A stretch of DNA of 64,000 bases, taken from contig NZ_BSTN01000027.1 in NCBI RefSeq assembly GCF_030269545.1, forward strand, positions 1 through 64,000, read 5' to 3'. The stretch is from Actinomadura sp. NBRC 104425 (GTDB lineage Bacteria; Actinomycetota; Actinomycetes; Streptosporangiales; Streptosporangiaceae). Of this stretch, positions 25,065 to 34,180 are shown piece by piece. Both the position numbers and the translations under genes were made by a program. The notes beneath the pieces are model-generated. The model had not been told where the DNA came from and made no database searches. It saw only the letters and a program-made list of their open reading frames with translations. Numbering within the stretch: position 1 is the first letter of the stretch; each line of letters starts with the position of its first letter.

Positions 25065-25421
25065 TCAGCGCGGCGTCTCGGTGGTGGCGTGCACCGCGAA
25101 GCGCAGCGACTCGCGTTCGGCGGTGTGCCTGATCATGGGTGCGACCATCCGCCGGTGCGCGGGGTCGCCCTCCCAGGCCAGGAAAAGCTCCTCGCTGGCC
25201 CACTCACTGGTGATCAGCCACTCCGACGGGTCGCGGGTGGACTGGCAGAGCTGGTCGCGCACGTGCCCGGGAACCTCGGCGACCCGCCACCGGATCTGCT
25301 CGTAGGCGCGGCGGAACGCCTCCTGCTCAGCGGGATCGACCCGCATGAAGAACAGGACGCGGTAGCGGGCGCCGGAATCGGCGCGGTAGGCGGACGGAAC
25401 GGCCTGCTCGCTCGTGCTCAT
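25065..25421 (-). CDS. Antibiotic biosynthesis monooxygenase (ABM) domain protein
   Basis: Small protein of 118 aa with one dimeric alpha-beta barrel: YRVLFFMRVDPAEQEAFRRA, DQLCQSTRDPSEWLITSEWA, and FLAWEGDPAHRRMVAPMI. Members act as cofactor-independent oxygenases on aromatic substrates or as stress and haem-binding proteins. AGGGAGAAGGG precedes the ATG. It heads a two-gene minus-strand unit with the amidohydrolase. Confidence 0.88.
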   Translation of the reverse strand: MSTSEQAVPSAYRADSGARYRVLFFMRVDPAEQEAFRRAYEQIRWRVAEVPGHVRDQLCQSTRDPSEWLITSEWASEELFLAWEGDPAHRRMVAPMIRHTAERESLRFAVHATTETPR

Positions 25422-25773
25422 GTGCCCTTCTCCCTGCTGCTCGTTGCGAACACCGTCAGAGAATCGGGCGACCGGCCACGGAAATGCGTGCTGCGCCCGC
25501 GTGCGCGGAACCGGTCTCCCGGCGGCTCACTACCCCGCCGACCTGCCCCTAATCACGAACAGTCACCATCAACAACGACGTGTCACCGCGAACGGGAAAT
25601 GACCGGTGAATACCGAGGCGGAGAAGGGGCACGGCTCGCCCGGCAGGTCAAAGATTGCGGAGATCCCACGCGGTCGGCCGATGCGTTCAGCGCAATATCC
25701 GCGCACGCGGGCGCACAACAAGACCCGCCGGGTTTGCGCGGGTCCTGTGACGTGCCGTCGTGCGAAGGGCCGG
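25422..25773. other. Intergenic region with a weak hairpin
   Basis: About 350 bases between two minus-strand genes. It should contain the promoter of the ABM/amidohydrolase unit. GACCCGC at 25722-25728 pairs with GCGGGTC at 25738-25744, a 7-bp stem placed to terminate the membrane protein gene. No coding frame here has a convincing start or family match. Confidence 0.4.
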
Positions 25774-26208
25774 TCAGGCGATGGCCGGGGGAGCGGAGGC
25801 CGCCAGCGAGCGGGCCTGCGAGACCACCTGCGCCGCCCACGCACCGGACTCCGGTCCGGGCGGCAGCTGGACGGCGTGGTACAGCCCCTGACCGGTGACC
25901 GAGATCGTTACGAAACCGGTGTAGCGGCGCTGCTTCATCAGCAGAAACAGCAGCCCCAGCAGGCAGAACCACACGAAGATGATGGTCAGCACGATCGCGA
26001 CCGGTGGAATTCCCTCGTGCACCTGGGTGGAGTCCTGCACGGCCCAGACCGTCCCGTGCAGCGGGTAACGGCCATGCGGGACTATCACGTGGGTCTGGGT
26101 GATCGCCATATCTCCGATGGTCAGCAGAACCTGTTCGTTGCCGGGCGGGTAATAGCCCACAGACCACCGTCCCTTGACCGAGGTGCGCTTCGGGGAGGAG
26201 GCAAGCAT
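25774..26208 (-). CDS. Single-pass membrane protein of unknown function
   Basis: About 144 aa from the ATG at 26208. A soluble N-terminal part (MAITQTHVIVPHGRYPLHGT, VWAVQDSTQVHEGIPP) precedes one strongly hydrophobic helix (VAIVLTIIFVWFCLLGLLFL). The C-terminal part reads RRYTGFVTISVTGQGLYHAV and PGPESGAWAAQVVSQARSLA. The layout suggests a small membrane-anchored protein with domains on both sides. I recall similar actinobacterial hypotheticals but no function. It is divergent from the TPR-like gene at 26301. Confidence 0.7.
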   Translation of the reverse strand: MLASSPKRTSVKGRWSVGYYPPGNEQVLLTIGDMAITQTHVIVPHGRYPLHGTVWAVQDSTQVHEGIPPVAIVLTIIFVWFCLLGLLFLLMKQRRYTGFVTISVTGQGLYHAVQLPPGPESGAWAAQVVSQARSLAASAPPAIA

Positions 26209-26300
26209 AGCCAGCCCGCAATGAACACGACCAGCGACGAACCACAAGCGCAGCGAAAATGGGATGTCCCGATTACGGGCGACCTGTACGGTGCCGCACC

Positions 26301-27560
26301 ATGAGCGACGATGCACGGGAACTCCTGCGGGCCGGCGACATCCCCGGGCTGCTGCGGCACCTGCGGTTCAATGCCGAGGACATGCAGCAGGCCGAGGTGG
26401 CGCGGCTCATCGGAGAGGCCGCCGCCCGGTCCGGGTTCGACGACCTCAGGCAGGCGGCCGCCGCCGTCGCCACCGATCCGGACGACCCGAGGAAGCTTTA
26501 CGACTACGGGTACGCGTGCGTCGAGCGAGGGGTGTCCTACCTCGCCGTTCCGGCGCTGCGCAGGGCCCTCGCCCTGGCGCCCGGGGCGCCGGCGCTGCTG
26601 ACCGAACTGGTCGCCGCGCTGGAGGACGAGGCCCGGCACGCCGAGGCCGTCGCCGTGCTGGACGAGAACGCCGCCGCCCTGCAGCCCTGGCCCGGCCGCT
26701 ACCTGCTGGCGTACAACGCGCTCATGGCCGGGGACCTGGACCGCGCCACGGCGGAGGCCCGGCGGCTGCCCGACCCCGAGGACCGCGACTGGCTGCCCGC
26801 CCGCGACCGGCTCAACCGCATGCTCGACCGCGCCCACGCCGTCCGCGCCGTCAGCCCGCTCGACCGGCGCGACCTGCGCGGCTGGCACTTCGCGCTGACC
26901 GGCGGCGTGCTGGCCACCCTGTCCCCGTTCGGGTTCGACGAGGGCATGACCGGCCGGTACGCCTACACGGGCGACGCGTTCGGCGGCTGCCGCCGCTCCC
27001 TGGACCGGCTCCGCCTGATCCTGGACGCGGCCGGGCGCCGGCCCGAAATCGTCGCGCTGCTCCCCGACCGTTCCAGCCACATCCTCGGCCTCGCGGCCGC
27101 GGGACTGCTCGGGCTGCCCGCCGAGCCGTTCGACCCGGCCCGCCCCGACGCCCTCGTCGTGGCCTACGACCTCAACGAGATCGACGCGGGCCAGCTGTGG
27201 GACCGCGCCCCGGGCCAGGTGCTGTTCGAGCACGCCACCTGCTGGACCGACCCGCCGCAGGTCAGCGCGGACGTCAGCGGCTTCCTGCACCAGACGGTGA
27301 CGCCCCCGTGGGGCGAACGGCTGCACGCGGACCCGGACGGCTCGGTGCGGCGGCTCCCGCCCGACGAGCGGCCCGTGGAGGAACTGGCCGCCGAGATCGT
27401 CCACGCCGCGCCCCTCACACACGAGGGTGAAGACGGCGCGCCCCCCGACACCGACGAGGCGCTCGCCCACCTCGTCGCCTCCGTCCGCGACCAGTGGCTG
27501 ACCGGCCCCCGCCACCGCGTCGGCTCCCCCGGCCCCGTCCCCAGCTCCCGCTTCCTGTGA
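26301..27560 (+). CDS. TPR-containing protein of unknown function
   Basis: Protein of 419 aa. The first 200 residues are helical repeats of TPR type (LYDYGYACVERGVSYLAVPA, LRRALALAPGAPALLTELVA, HAEAVAVLDENAAAL). The second half is unlike a TPR: LRGWHFALTGGVLATLSPFG, EGMTGRYAYTGDAFGGCRRS, and LLPDRSSHILGLAAAGLLGL. It ends with a Cys/Trp/Pro motif HATCWTDPPQVS. The conserved-looking WHFALTGG and DRSSHILG strings suggest a specific domain I cannot name. Ribosome binding site is weak. It is divergent from the small membrane protein. Confidence 0.75.
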   Translation: MSDDARELLRAGDIPGLLRHLRFNAEDMQQAEVARLIGEAAARSGFDDLRQAAAAVATDPDDPRKLYDYGYACVERGVSYLAVPALRRALALAPGAPALLTELVAALEDEARHAEAVAVLDENAAALQPWPGRYLLAYNALMAGDLDRATAEARRLPDPEDRDWLPARDRLNRMLDRAHAVRAVSPLDRRDLRGWHFALTGGVLATLSPFGFDEGMTGRYAYTGDAFGGCRRSLDRLRLILDAAGRRPEIVALLPDRSSHILGLAAAGLLGLPAEPFDPARPDALVVAYDLNEIDAGQLWDRAPGQVLFEHATCWTDPPQVSADVSGFLHQTVTPPWGERLHADPDGSVRRLPPDERPVEELAAEIVHAAPLTHEGEDGAPPDTDEALAHLVASVRDQWLTGPRHRVGSPGPVPSSRFL

Positions 27561-27706
27561 CCCGCGCCACCAGCCCCGCCCCCGACGCGATGGCACCGAC
27601 GGCGGGTGGGCGAGCCAGTCCGTCAGCGCGACGAACCATCGCGAAGGCGGCCCCCGGCGAGCGGCGGCGGAAGCAGTTGACCTCCCGCCACTGACCCTGC
27701 CCGGGC

Positions 27707-28738
27707 TCAAGAGCGGTGTGTCTGGAACGGCAGCCGCCCCAGCCGCTGGGCCACGAAGCACGCCACGTACCCGGCGAACAGGTGGTACAGCAGCGGGGAG
27801 AACTCCTCGCGGACCTGCCCGTGCACGGGCAGCGCGGCAAGGGCATGGCGGGCGACGGCGGTGTCGCCGCGGCCGGTGACGGCGATGACCCGGCGGCCCA
27901 GGCCGCGTGCCCGGGCGGCGACTCCGGCGGCCAGGTCGTGCGAGCGGCCCGGCGGGGCGATGACGAACACGGGCATGTCGTCGGGGTAGGCGAACCGTTC
28001 GACATGGCTCCACTCCTCCAGGTCCTGGCCGACGGCGAAGACGCTCGCTCCCTCCACCATCTTGGCGGCGGCGAACAGCGCGGTGCCGTAGGAGGGGCCG
28101 CTGCCCAGCATCACCATGGCCGGGGCGTCGGCGACCAGGCCCGCCACCCGCCGGCACTCCTCCTTCAGCGTCTTGGCGGTGGCGTCCACCTGGTCGGCGA
28201 GCACGGCCGGTTCCTCGTGCGCGACGCCGGCGTCCCGGCCCAGCCGCGGCGCGATCGACAGCAGGCCCAGCAGGCTCGCCTGGTAGGTCCGGATTCCGGG
28301 GGACGGCTCGCCGTCGGGCAGATCGACCAGCAGCGTGCGGTCGGCGACCTGCGTCACCGGGCTGCCGGGCGTCCCGGTCACCGCCACGGTCAGCGCACCG
28401 TACCGGCGGGCGGCGTGCAGGGCCTCGATGACGCGTTGCGTCCCGCCCGAGGCGGAGATCGCGACCACCAGTACCCGTCCCGGCGCGGCGGGCCGCATCC
28501 ACTCGGCCGCGTAATGCGCGAACCGCATGGCGCTCAGCGGCTCGCAGGCGACCCCGCCGATCGATTCGAAGGCCATTTCGGCGGCGCAGGCGGCATGGTA
28601 GGAGTCGCCGTCCCCGGTCAGGAACACCCGCTCGACCTGGGCCCACTGCGCCGGGTCCAGCAGGCCGCAGGCCCGTTCGCCGAACCGTCCGGCCGACGCG
28701 CGGATGTCCTCCGCCAGCGCTTCGACCTGCCGGACCAT
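27707..28738 (-). CDS. SIS-domain sugar isomerase/deaminase-like protein
   Basis: Cytoplasmic protein of 343 aa from the ATG at 28738 (GGAGG eight bases upstream). Two tandem SIS domains occur: VFLTGDGDSYHAACAAEMAF with VLVVAISASGGTQRVIEALH, and VMLGSGPSYGTALFAAAKMV with PVFVIAPPGRS. This is the architecture of GlmS isomerase domains and FrlB-type deglycases. The Gly/Ser-rich loops that bind sugar phosphate are present in the first half. It follows the BtpA-like gene by 53 bases and is likely co-transcribed. The pair probably handles a phosphorylated amino or ketose sugar. Confidence 0.88.
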   Translation of the reverse strand: MVRQVEALAEDIRASAGRFGERACGLLDPAQWAQVERVFLTGDGDSYHAACAAEMAFESIGGVACEPLSAMRFAHYAAEWMRPAAPGRVLVVAISASGGTQRVIEALHAARRYGALTVAVTGTPGSPVTQVADRTLLVDLPDGEPSPGIRTYQASLLGLLSIAPRLGRDAGVAHEEPAVLADQVDATAKTLKEECRRVAGLVADAPAMVMLGSGPSYGTALFAAAKMVEGASVFAVGQDLEEWSHVERFAYPDDMPVFVIAPPGRSHDLAAGVAARARGLGRRVIAVTGRGDTAVARHALAALPVHGQVREEFSPLLYHLFAGYVACFVAQRLGRLPFQTHRS

Positions 28739-28791
28739 CACCTCGGCCTCCACCCGCACCCTCCCATCTCGGCAGCCTGGGGACTCGCGGC

Positions 28792-29598
28792 TCAGGGCTC
28801 CAGGGAGCGGACGATGTCCATGTACGCCTTGACCCGCTCCACGTCGATCCGGCCGCCCCAGCCGCCGACCTCCAGGCAGGTGCCGACGAACGCCCCGTCG
28901 GCCGCCGCCAGCAGCCGCGCGGCGTTGCCGTGGTCGGTGTACCCGGCCAGGATGACCGGCAGGCCCGGCGCCGCCCGGCGGACCGAGGCGACCATGTCCA
29001 GGGCGGTGGCCTCGTCGGGGTGGCCGACCGCCACCGCGTCCGCGCCCACCTGCATGGCCGCGCGCGCCACCTCCCCGGTCGGTTTGGGCTCGCCGAACCA
29101 TGTGAAGTGCATCGAGTCCACGTCGGCGATGACCTTGACCTGCCGGGCGTTGATCTTCCGCCGGTATTCGGCCACCGCCAGCGGGTCGGCCTGCACCAGG
29201 CCGTGCGCGGTCAGCGTCGCGCCCACCAGCGCGCCGGCGCGGATGTAGGAGCCGCCCGCCACCTTCGCCACCGCCAGCGACGCCTTCAGCGCGTTGCGCA
29301 TCAGCTGCACGCCGATCTGGAAGTCCGGGCGGGTGGCGGACGCGATGGCCGAGGTGATCAGCCCGATCGCCGTCGTGCGTGCGGGGTCGGAGTCCTCGCC
29401 GGTGCCGTAGACGCGGTCCACCGTCTGCACCAGGCACCCGTCCGCCCCACCCTCGTCCAGGGCCCGCGCCGACTCCACCGCCGTGTCGAGGATCTCCGGG
29501 AAGCTGCCCTCCTCGTACAGCGGCGTCCCGGGCAGCGGCCTCAGGTGGACCATCCCCAGGACGACCTTGCGGCGGCCGAGCGTGTCGAAAACGCGCAT
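28792..29598 (-). CDS. BtpA/SgcQ-family TIM-barrel protein
   Basis: Protein of 268 aa from the ATG at 29598, with GGAAGGG six bases upstream. The sequence follows the BtpA family (PF03437): VVLGMVHLRPLPGTPLYEEG, FQIGVQLMRNALKASLAVAK, YIRAGALVGATLTAHGLVQA and VKVIADVDSMHFTWFGEPKP. It ends with GYTDHGNAARLLAAADGAFVG. The fold is a TIM barrel. BtpA affects photosystem I stability in cyanobacteria, while E. coli SgcQ is in a sugar operon, so the ancestral role is probably in carbohydrate or nucleoside metabolism. The SIS-domain partner supports the latter here. Confidence 0.88.
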   Translation of the reverse strand: MRVFDTLGRRKVVLGMVHLRPLPGTPLYEEGSFPEILDTAVESARALDEGGADGCLVQTVDRVYGTGEDSDPARTTAIGLITSAIASATRPDFQIGVQLMRNALKASLAVAKVAGGSYIRAGALVGATLTAHGLVQADPLAVAEYRRKINARQVKVIADVDSMHFTWFGEPKPTGEVARAAMQVGADAVAVGHPDEATALDMVASVRRAAPGLPVILAGYTDHGNAARLLAAADGAFVGTCLEVGGWGGRIDVERVKAYMDIVRSLEP

Positions 29599-29730
29599 CG
29601 AGCACCCTTCCCCGTGGGCGGCGGCACGGGCATCGTAGGTTCGCCGACGTCGCCCGGCGCAAGCTTTCCACCGGACCGGAACCGGCCGCGGAAACCGCCC
29701 GAACACCCGGCAGGGTGCGTAAAAACGGAA

Positions 29731-29758
29731 GAGGGCCCCCTCACCCGAGGGAGCCCTC
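29731..29758 (-). terminator. Rho-independent terminator of the inositol operon
   Basis: Read on the minus strand, GAGGGCTCCCTC pairs with GAGGGGGCCCTC (12-bp stem, one mismatch, 4-base loop). It is followed by TTCCGTTTTTA (plus strand A-run at 29721-29725). It sits 13 bases after the stop of the last iol gene, a rare textbook terminator for such high-GC DNA. Confidence 0.85.
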
Positions 29759-29771
29759 CCGGTTCATTTGC

Positions 29772-30641
29772 TCACTTCGCGAAGTACTTGGCGATGTACT
29801 GCTCGACCTGCTCGCGGTTGTAGACCGCCGACTCGCGGGCGCGTTCCTCCCAGGCGAACACGCACACCGTGAGGATGCCGTCGAAACCGATCTCCGCCAG
29901 GCTCTGGAAGGTCAGGTCCCAGTCGACCTCGCCCTGCCCGATGTCCAGGTGCTGGTGGACGCGGATCTGGTCGGCCAGGCTCGGCGGGTTGACGATGTAC
30001 CGGTTGCCCGAGGACGCGCGGTGGTCGAAGGAGTCGGCCACGTGCACGTGCGTCAGCAGCGACCCGGCGCGCCGCATGATCCCGGCGATGTCGCCGCCCT
30101 GGTGGAAGGTGTGCGGCGCGCAGTACACGAACGACACGAACTCGGCGTCGATGGCCCGCACCAGGTCGACGGCGGCGTGCCCGTCCTCGACGAAGTCGTA
30201 GGGGTGCGGCTCCAGCCGCAGTTCCAGCCCCTCCCGCTCGAAGATGGGCAGCAGCTCCTCCAGCGACCGCCAGAACTGCCGTTCGCTCTCGGACGACGCC
30301 ACCGCCCGGCCGTTGAACTCCGAGTTCATCACCGGGCAGCCCAGCTCCACCGTCAGCTCGATGGCGCGCTTCCAGTACCGCACGGCCGCCTGGCGGTTCT
30401 CCTCGTCCGGGCAGGACCACTCGTACACCGGCAGCACCGAGGACACCTGCACGCCGGCCGCGTCCAAGGCCTTGCGGAAGGCGCGCACGGCGGCCTTGTC
30501 GGCGCGCGGGTGCAGGTAGAAGGGGATGAAGTCCTCGCGGGGCGACAGTTCGATGTACTCGTAGCCCAGCTCGGCCACGACGCCGGGCAGCTCGGTCAGC
30601 GGCACGTGCCGCAGCATGAACGGGTCCAGGGCGATCTTCAT
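29772..30641 (-). CDS. Sugar phosphate isomerase/epimerase (IolH/IolI-like)
   Basis: TIM-barrel protein of 289 aa of the xylose isomerase-like (AP endonuclease 2) superfamily. It starts MKIALDPFMLRHVPLTELPG and has metal-ligand type positions in ELRLEPHPYDF, THVHVADSFDH and GQGEVDW. It closes the inositol operon, overlapping the iolG stop by four bases. In such operons the protein isomerises inosose intermediates or assists in the pathway; which step cannot be told here. The terminator at 29731-29758 follows. Confidence 0.85.
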   Translation of the reverse strand: MKIALDPFMLRHVPLTELPGVVAELGYEYIELSPREDFIPFYLHPRADKAAVRAFRKALDAAGVQVSSVLPVYEWSCPDEENRQAAVRYWKRAIELTVELGCPVMNSEFNGRAVASSESERQFWRSLEELLPIFEREGLELRLEPHPYDFVEDGHAAVDLVRAIDAEFVSFVYCAPHTFHQGGDIAGIMRRAGSLLTHVHVADSFDHRASSGNRYIVNPPSLADQIRVHQHLDIGQGEVDWDLTFQSLAEIGFDGILTVCVFAWEERARESAVYNREQVEQYIAKYFAK

Positions 30642-31654
30642 CGCTGCTCTCCGGTGTAGAACGCGGGACGGGAGACCATGTCGACGGGGACGACCCCTCC
30701 GGTCTTGAGCGCCTCCACGGCCGCGTCGCCGACCGCGGTGGCCGCGTAGCCGTCCCAGGCGGAGGGGCCGGTGGCCGTGCCCTCGGACGCGGCGTCCACC
30801 CATGCCTGGAACTCGGCGTCGAACGCGGCGCCGAACCGCTCCCGCCAGTCCGCGGTGACGGCGGTGCTCTCCCGCCCGTCCTGGCGCACCGCGGGGCGGG
30901 CGGGGTCGGCCAGCCGGGCGGCGCCGGTCTCCCCGACGATCTCGCAGCGGATGTCGTAGCCGTACCGGCAGTTGACGAAGACCTCCACGTCGATGCGGGC
31001 GCCGCCGGAGGTCTCGAACAGCATGATCTGCGGGTCCTGCAGGTGGTCGAACCGGTGGCGGGTGGGCCGCGGGGTGAGCACCTGCGCCGAGACGATCTCC
31101 TCGTCCAGCAGCCAGCGCAGCACGTCCACCTCGTGGACGGCGGTGTCCAGCATGGCCATCTCGGAGGTGTAGGAGTCCGGCACGCCGGGGTTGCGGTGGG
31201 CGCAGTGCACCATCAGCGGGGTGCCGATCCGCCCGGCGTCGACGAGCTGCTTCAACTGCCGGTAGGCGTCGTCGTAGCGGCGCATGAACCCGACCTGGAC
31301 CAGCCGCTTGCCGTGCTCGGCCTCGGCCGACATGATGCGCCGGCAGTCGGCCGCGTCGGTGGCGAGGGGCTTCTCGCAGAACACCGGCTTGCCGGCCGCG
31401 ATGGCGTTCAGCACGTGCTCGGCGTGGGTGGGCCCCCACGAGGTCACCAGCACGGCGTCCACCTCGGCACTGGCGATCACCTCGCTGCCCGAGTCGTACA
31501 CCCGGGCGCCGGTCTCGGCGGCGATCGCCTCGGCCCGGTCGGCCGCCAGATCGGTGACGGCGACCACCTCGGCGCCGGTGACGACACCGGACAGCCTGCG
31601 GGCGTGCTCCTGGCCGATCATTCCGGCCCCGATCACTCCGACGCGCAGTGGCAT
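30638..31654 (-). CDS. iolG: Gfo/Idh/MocA oxidoreductase, inositol 2-dehydrogenase
   Basis: NAD-dependent dehydrogenase of 338 aa, probably the first step: myo-inositol to 2-keto-myo-inositol. The Rossmann motif VGVIGAGMIGQEHARRL is at residues 5-21. The catalytic Lys lies in VFCEKPLATDA, and the active-site signature MLDTAVHEVDVLRWLL with conserved Asp/His is near 172-187. The context (iolT upstream, IolH-like downstream with 4-bp overlap) supports the assignment over other sugar substrates. Confidence 0.9.
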   Translation of the reverse strand: MPLRVGVIGAGMIGQEHARRLSGVVTGAEVVAVTDLAADRAEAIAAETGARVYDSGSEVIASAEVDAVLVTSWGPTHAEHVLNAIAAGKPVFCEKPLATDAADCRRIMSAEAEHGKRLVQVGFMRRYDDAYRQLKQLVDAGRIGTPLMVHCAHRNPGVPDSYTSEMAMLDTAVHEVDVLRWLLDEEIVSAQVLTPRPTRHRFDHLQDPQIMLFETSGGARIDVEVFVNCRYGYDIRCEIVGETGAARLADPARPAVRQDGRESTAVTADWRERFGAAFDAEFQAWVDAASEGTATGPSAWDGYAATAVGDAAVEALKTGGVVPVDMVSRPAFYTGEQR

Positions 31655-31772
31655 CGCGAGTCCTCCTGTTCGCAGTGGTCTGGGTGTGTCTCGGGCGGCC
31701 GCGGGCGGCGGCGCGGCGGCGGGAGCGGACCGGCCGCGCCCGCGCCGGAGCCGGTGCCCGCGGCCGCGGCGG

Positions 31773-33197
31773 TCATCGCGAGTACCTGGCGCGCAGTTCG
31801 GTCTCCAGCGCCTCCAGGGAGCGCCCCCGGGTCTCGGGCACGTACCGGGCGACGAACAGGATCGCGGCGATGCCCAGCGCTCCGAACAGGAAGAACGTGG
31901 TCGAAATCGTGATCTTGTCGACCAGCACCGGGAAGGTCAGCCCGACCAGGAAGTTGGTGATCCACAGGGTGAGGCCGGCCAGCCCCAGGCCCAGGCCGCG
32001 CAGCTTCAGAGGGAAGATCTCCGCGAGCATCAGCCAGGTCACCGGGGAGATGGCGCCCTGCTGGAAGGCCAGGAACGTGACGGTCATGGCCAGCACGACG
32101 TACGCGCGTCCCGGCCCCTCGGGCATGGCGAGGGAGATGACGCCGATCAGAAACAGGCTGCCGGTCGTGCCGATCTGCCCGGCCAGCAGCATGGGCCGCC
32201 GGTTCACCCTGCCCAGCAGGTAGATGCCGACGACGGTGGCCAGCACGGAGATCACGCCGTTGGCGATGTTGGCGGTGAGCGCGCTGTCGGTGTCCAGCCC
32301 GGCCTCGGTGAGGATGCTGGTGCCGTAGTACATGATCGAGTTCACGCCGGTGATCTGCTGGACGACGGCGATGCCCAGCCCCACCAGGACGAGCCGGCGG
32401 ATCCACGGCGTGGCCAGGTCGGACCAGCGGCCGCTGCGGGCGGTCTTGTCCTCCAGGGCGAGCCGCTTGACCTCGTCCAGCTCGGCCGCGGCGCGTTCGG
32501 CGCCGCGCACCTGCCGCAGCACCTCCAGCGCCTCGGAGAAGCGCTCCCTGGAGGCCAGCCAGCGGGGGCTCTCGGGCATGACGAGCATGCCGAACCACAG
32601 CACGACCGCGGGGATCGACGCGATCGCGAGCATGTACCGCCACACGTGCCCGGCCTCGCCGAACGCGTTGCCGATGACGGCGTTGGTGGTGAACGCCAGC
32701 AGCTGGCCGCTGACGATCATCAGCTCGTTCTGGGTGACCAGCCGTCCGCGCCGTTCGGCGGGGGAGACCTCGGCCAGGTAGACCGGCACCGTCACCGAGG
32801 CGCCGCCGACGGCCAGGCCGAGCACGAACCGCGCCACCACCATGATCTGCGTGGTCGGCGCCAGGGCGCAGCCCAGCGCACCGACCAGGAAGATCACGGC
32901 CAGCATCAGGATGTTGCGGCGGCGGCCGCGGGCGTCCGACAGCCGCCCGCCGGAGACCGCGCCGAACGCCGCGCCCAGCAGCAGCGAGCTGGTGACCAGG
33001 CCCTCGGTGAACGAGCTGAGGCCCAGGTCGTCCTTCATGTACGGCAGGGCGCCGTTGATGACGCCGGTGTCGTAGCCGAACAGCAGGCCGCCGAAGGTGG
33101 CGATCACCGTGATCAGCTTCAGCCGGCGGGAGTGAGGCCCGGTGATGTCGAGCGGGATGGGTGGCGCCCCGGGGGCGCCGCTCTGGACATGGGACAT
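31773..33197 (-). CDS. iolT: Sugar porter-type MFS transporter (inositol)
   Basis: Twelve-helix major facilitator of 474 aa. The sugar porter signatures are present: FGYDTGVINGALPYM after helix 1, SDARGRRR in loop 2-3, VPVYLAEVSPAERRGRLV at helix 4, and PESPRWLASRERFSEA before the central loop. QQITGVNSIMYYG is in helix 7 and VPETRGRSLEALE at the C-terminus. Placed between iolE-like and iolG genes, it most likely imports myo-inositol by proton symport, as IolT does in Bacillus and Corynebacterium. Confidence 0.9.
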   Translation of the reverse strand: MSHVQSGAPGAPPIPLDITGPHSRRLKLITVIATFGGLLFGYDTGVINGALPYMKDDLGLSSFTEGLVTSSLLLGAAFGAVSGGRLSDARGRRRNILMLAVIFLVGALGCALAPTTQIMVVARFVLGLAVGGASVTVPVYLAEVSPAERRGRLVTQNELMIVSGQLLAFTTNAVIGNAFGEAGHVWRYMLAIASIPAVVLWFGMLVMPESPRWLASRERFSEALEVLRQVRGAERAAAELDEVKRLALEDKTARSGRWSDLATPWIRRLVLVGLGIAVVQQITGVNSIMYYGTSILTEAGLDTDSALTANIANGVISVLATVVGIYLLGRVNRRPMLLAGQIGTTGSLFLIGVISLAMPEGPGRAYVVLAMTVTFLAFQQGAISPVTWLMLAEIFPLKLRGLGLGLAGLTLWITNFLVGLTFPVLVDKITISTTFFLFGALGIAAILFVARYVPETRGRSLEALETELRARYSR

Positions 33198-33211
33198 GGG
33201 GACGGACCTCG

Positions 33212-34150
33212 CTACCGGATCGCGGGACGGCGGCTGCCGGACAGGCCCTGCCCGGCCAGGTATTCACGGGTGCGGACGGCGATGGGAAGCGGGACGTCCG
33301 GCTCGCACGGGTACAGGTCCTGCTCCACGATCACGAACAGCTCGGCGTCCAGCTTGGACAGCTCGGCGACCACCTCGGCGGGGTCGGGCACGCCCGCCGG
33401 GGGCGCGACGCACACGCCGCGCCGGACGGCCTCGCCGAACCCGAGGTTCTCGGCGCGGACCTGGACCAGCACATCCGGGTCCATCTGTTTGATGTGGACG
33501 TAGCCTATGCGCTCGCCGTACCGGCGGATGAGGTCGACGGCGTCGCCGCCGCCGTAGGCGACGTGCCCGGTGTCCAGGCACAGGTTGACGTAGCGGGAGT
33601 CGGTGCCGTCCAGGAGGCGTTCGATCTCCGGCTGGGTCTGGATGTGGCTGTCGGCGTGCGGGTGGACGACCAGCCGCACGTCGTGCTCCTCCAGGAGGAT
33701 CTTGCCGAGTCTGTCGGCCGCGGCGGTGAGGGTGCGCCACTGCTCGGCGGTGAGGGTGGGCTCCTCGGTGAACTCGCCGGTCTTCTCGTCGCGGAACATC
33801 GGTGGGATGAAGACCAGGTGGTGGGCGCCGGCCGCGGCGGTCAGCGCGGCGACGCGGCCGACCTGGGCGAGCATCGCGTCCCACTCGCCGGGCCGGTGCA
33901 GGGCGCCGAAGGTGGTGCCGCCGGACACGCTCAGCCCGCGCGCGCCGACCTCCTCGGCGAGCCGGTCGGGGTCGGTGGGCAGGTAGCCGTACGGGCCGAG
34001 CTCGAGCCACTTGTACCCGGCCTGCGCGAGCTCGTCCAGGAAGCGGGTGAAGTGGACCTGGCGTTCGTCCTCGGGGAACCACACGCCCCAGGAGTCCGGG
34101 GCGGAGCCGAGACACAGGTTGCCCGCGACGGGGCCGGAGATCGTCGTCAT
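33212..34150 (-). CDS. iolE: Myo-inosose-2 dehydratase-like TIM-barrel protein
   Basis: Protein of 312 aa with the IolE-type opening LGSAPDSWGVWFPEDERQVH and metal-site regions VVHPHADSHIQ, LCLDTGHVAYGGGD and VIVEQDLYP. The reaction expected is dehydration of 2-keto-myo-inositol to the diketone that IolD then hydrolyses. It lies downstream of iolA and 14 bases before iolT. Other isomerases of this superfamily look similar, so the gene symbol rests on context plus the PDSWG and EQDLYP motifs. Confidence 0.85.
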   Translation of the reverse strand: MTTISGPVAGNLCLGSAPDSWGVWFPEDERQVHFTRFLDELAQAGYKWLELGPYGYLPTDPDRLAEEVGARGLSVSGGTTFGALHRPGEWDAMLAQVGRVAALTAAAGAHHLVFIPPMFRDEKTGEFTEEPTLTAEQWRTLTAAADRLGKILLEEHDVRLVVHPHADSHIQTQPEIERLLDGTDSRYVNLCLDTGHVAYGGGDAVDLIRRYGERIGYVHIKQMDPDVLVQVRAENLGFGEAVRRGVCVAPPAGVPDPAEVVAELSKLDAELFVIVEQDLYPCEPDVPLPIAVRTREYLAGQGLSGSRRPAIR

Positions 34151-34180
34151 CGTCCTTGTCCTTTCCGGGGGTGGGAGCGT

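Noticed and set aside
26121..28646. An 841-codon minus-strand frame spanning the TPR protein and SIS gene
   Set aside because: It is antisense to the TPR gene and out of frame with the SIS gene, and contains no domain of its own.
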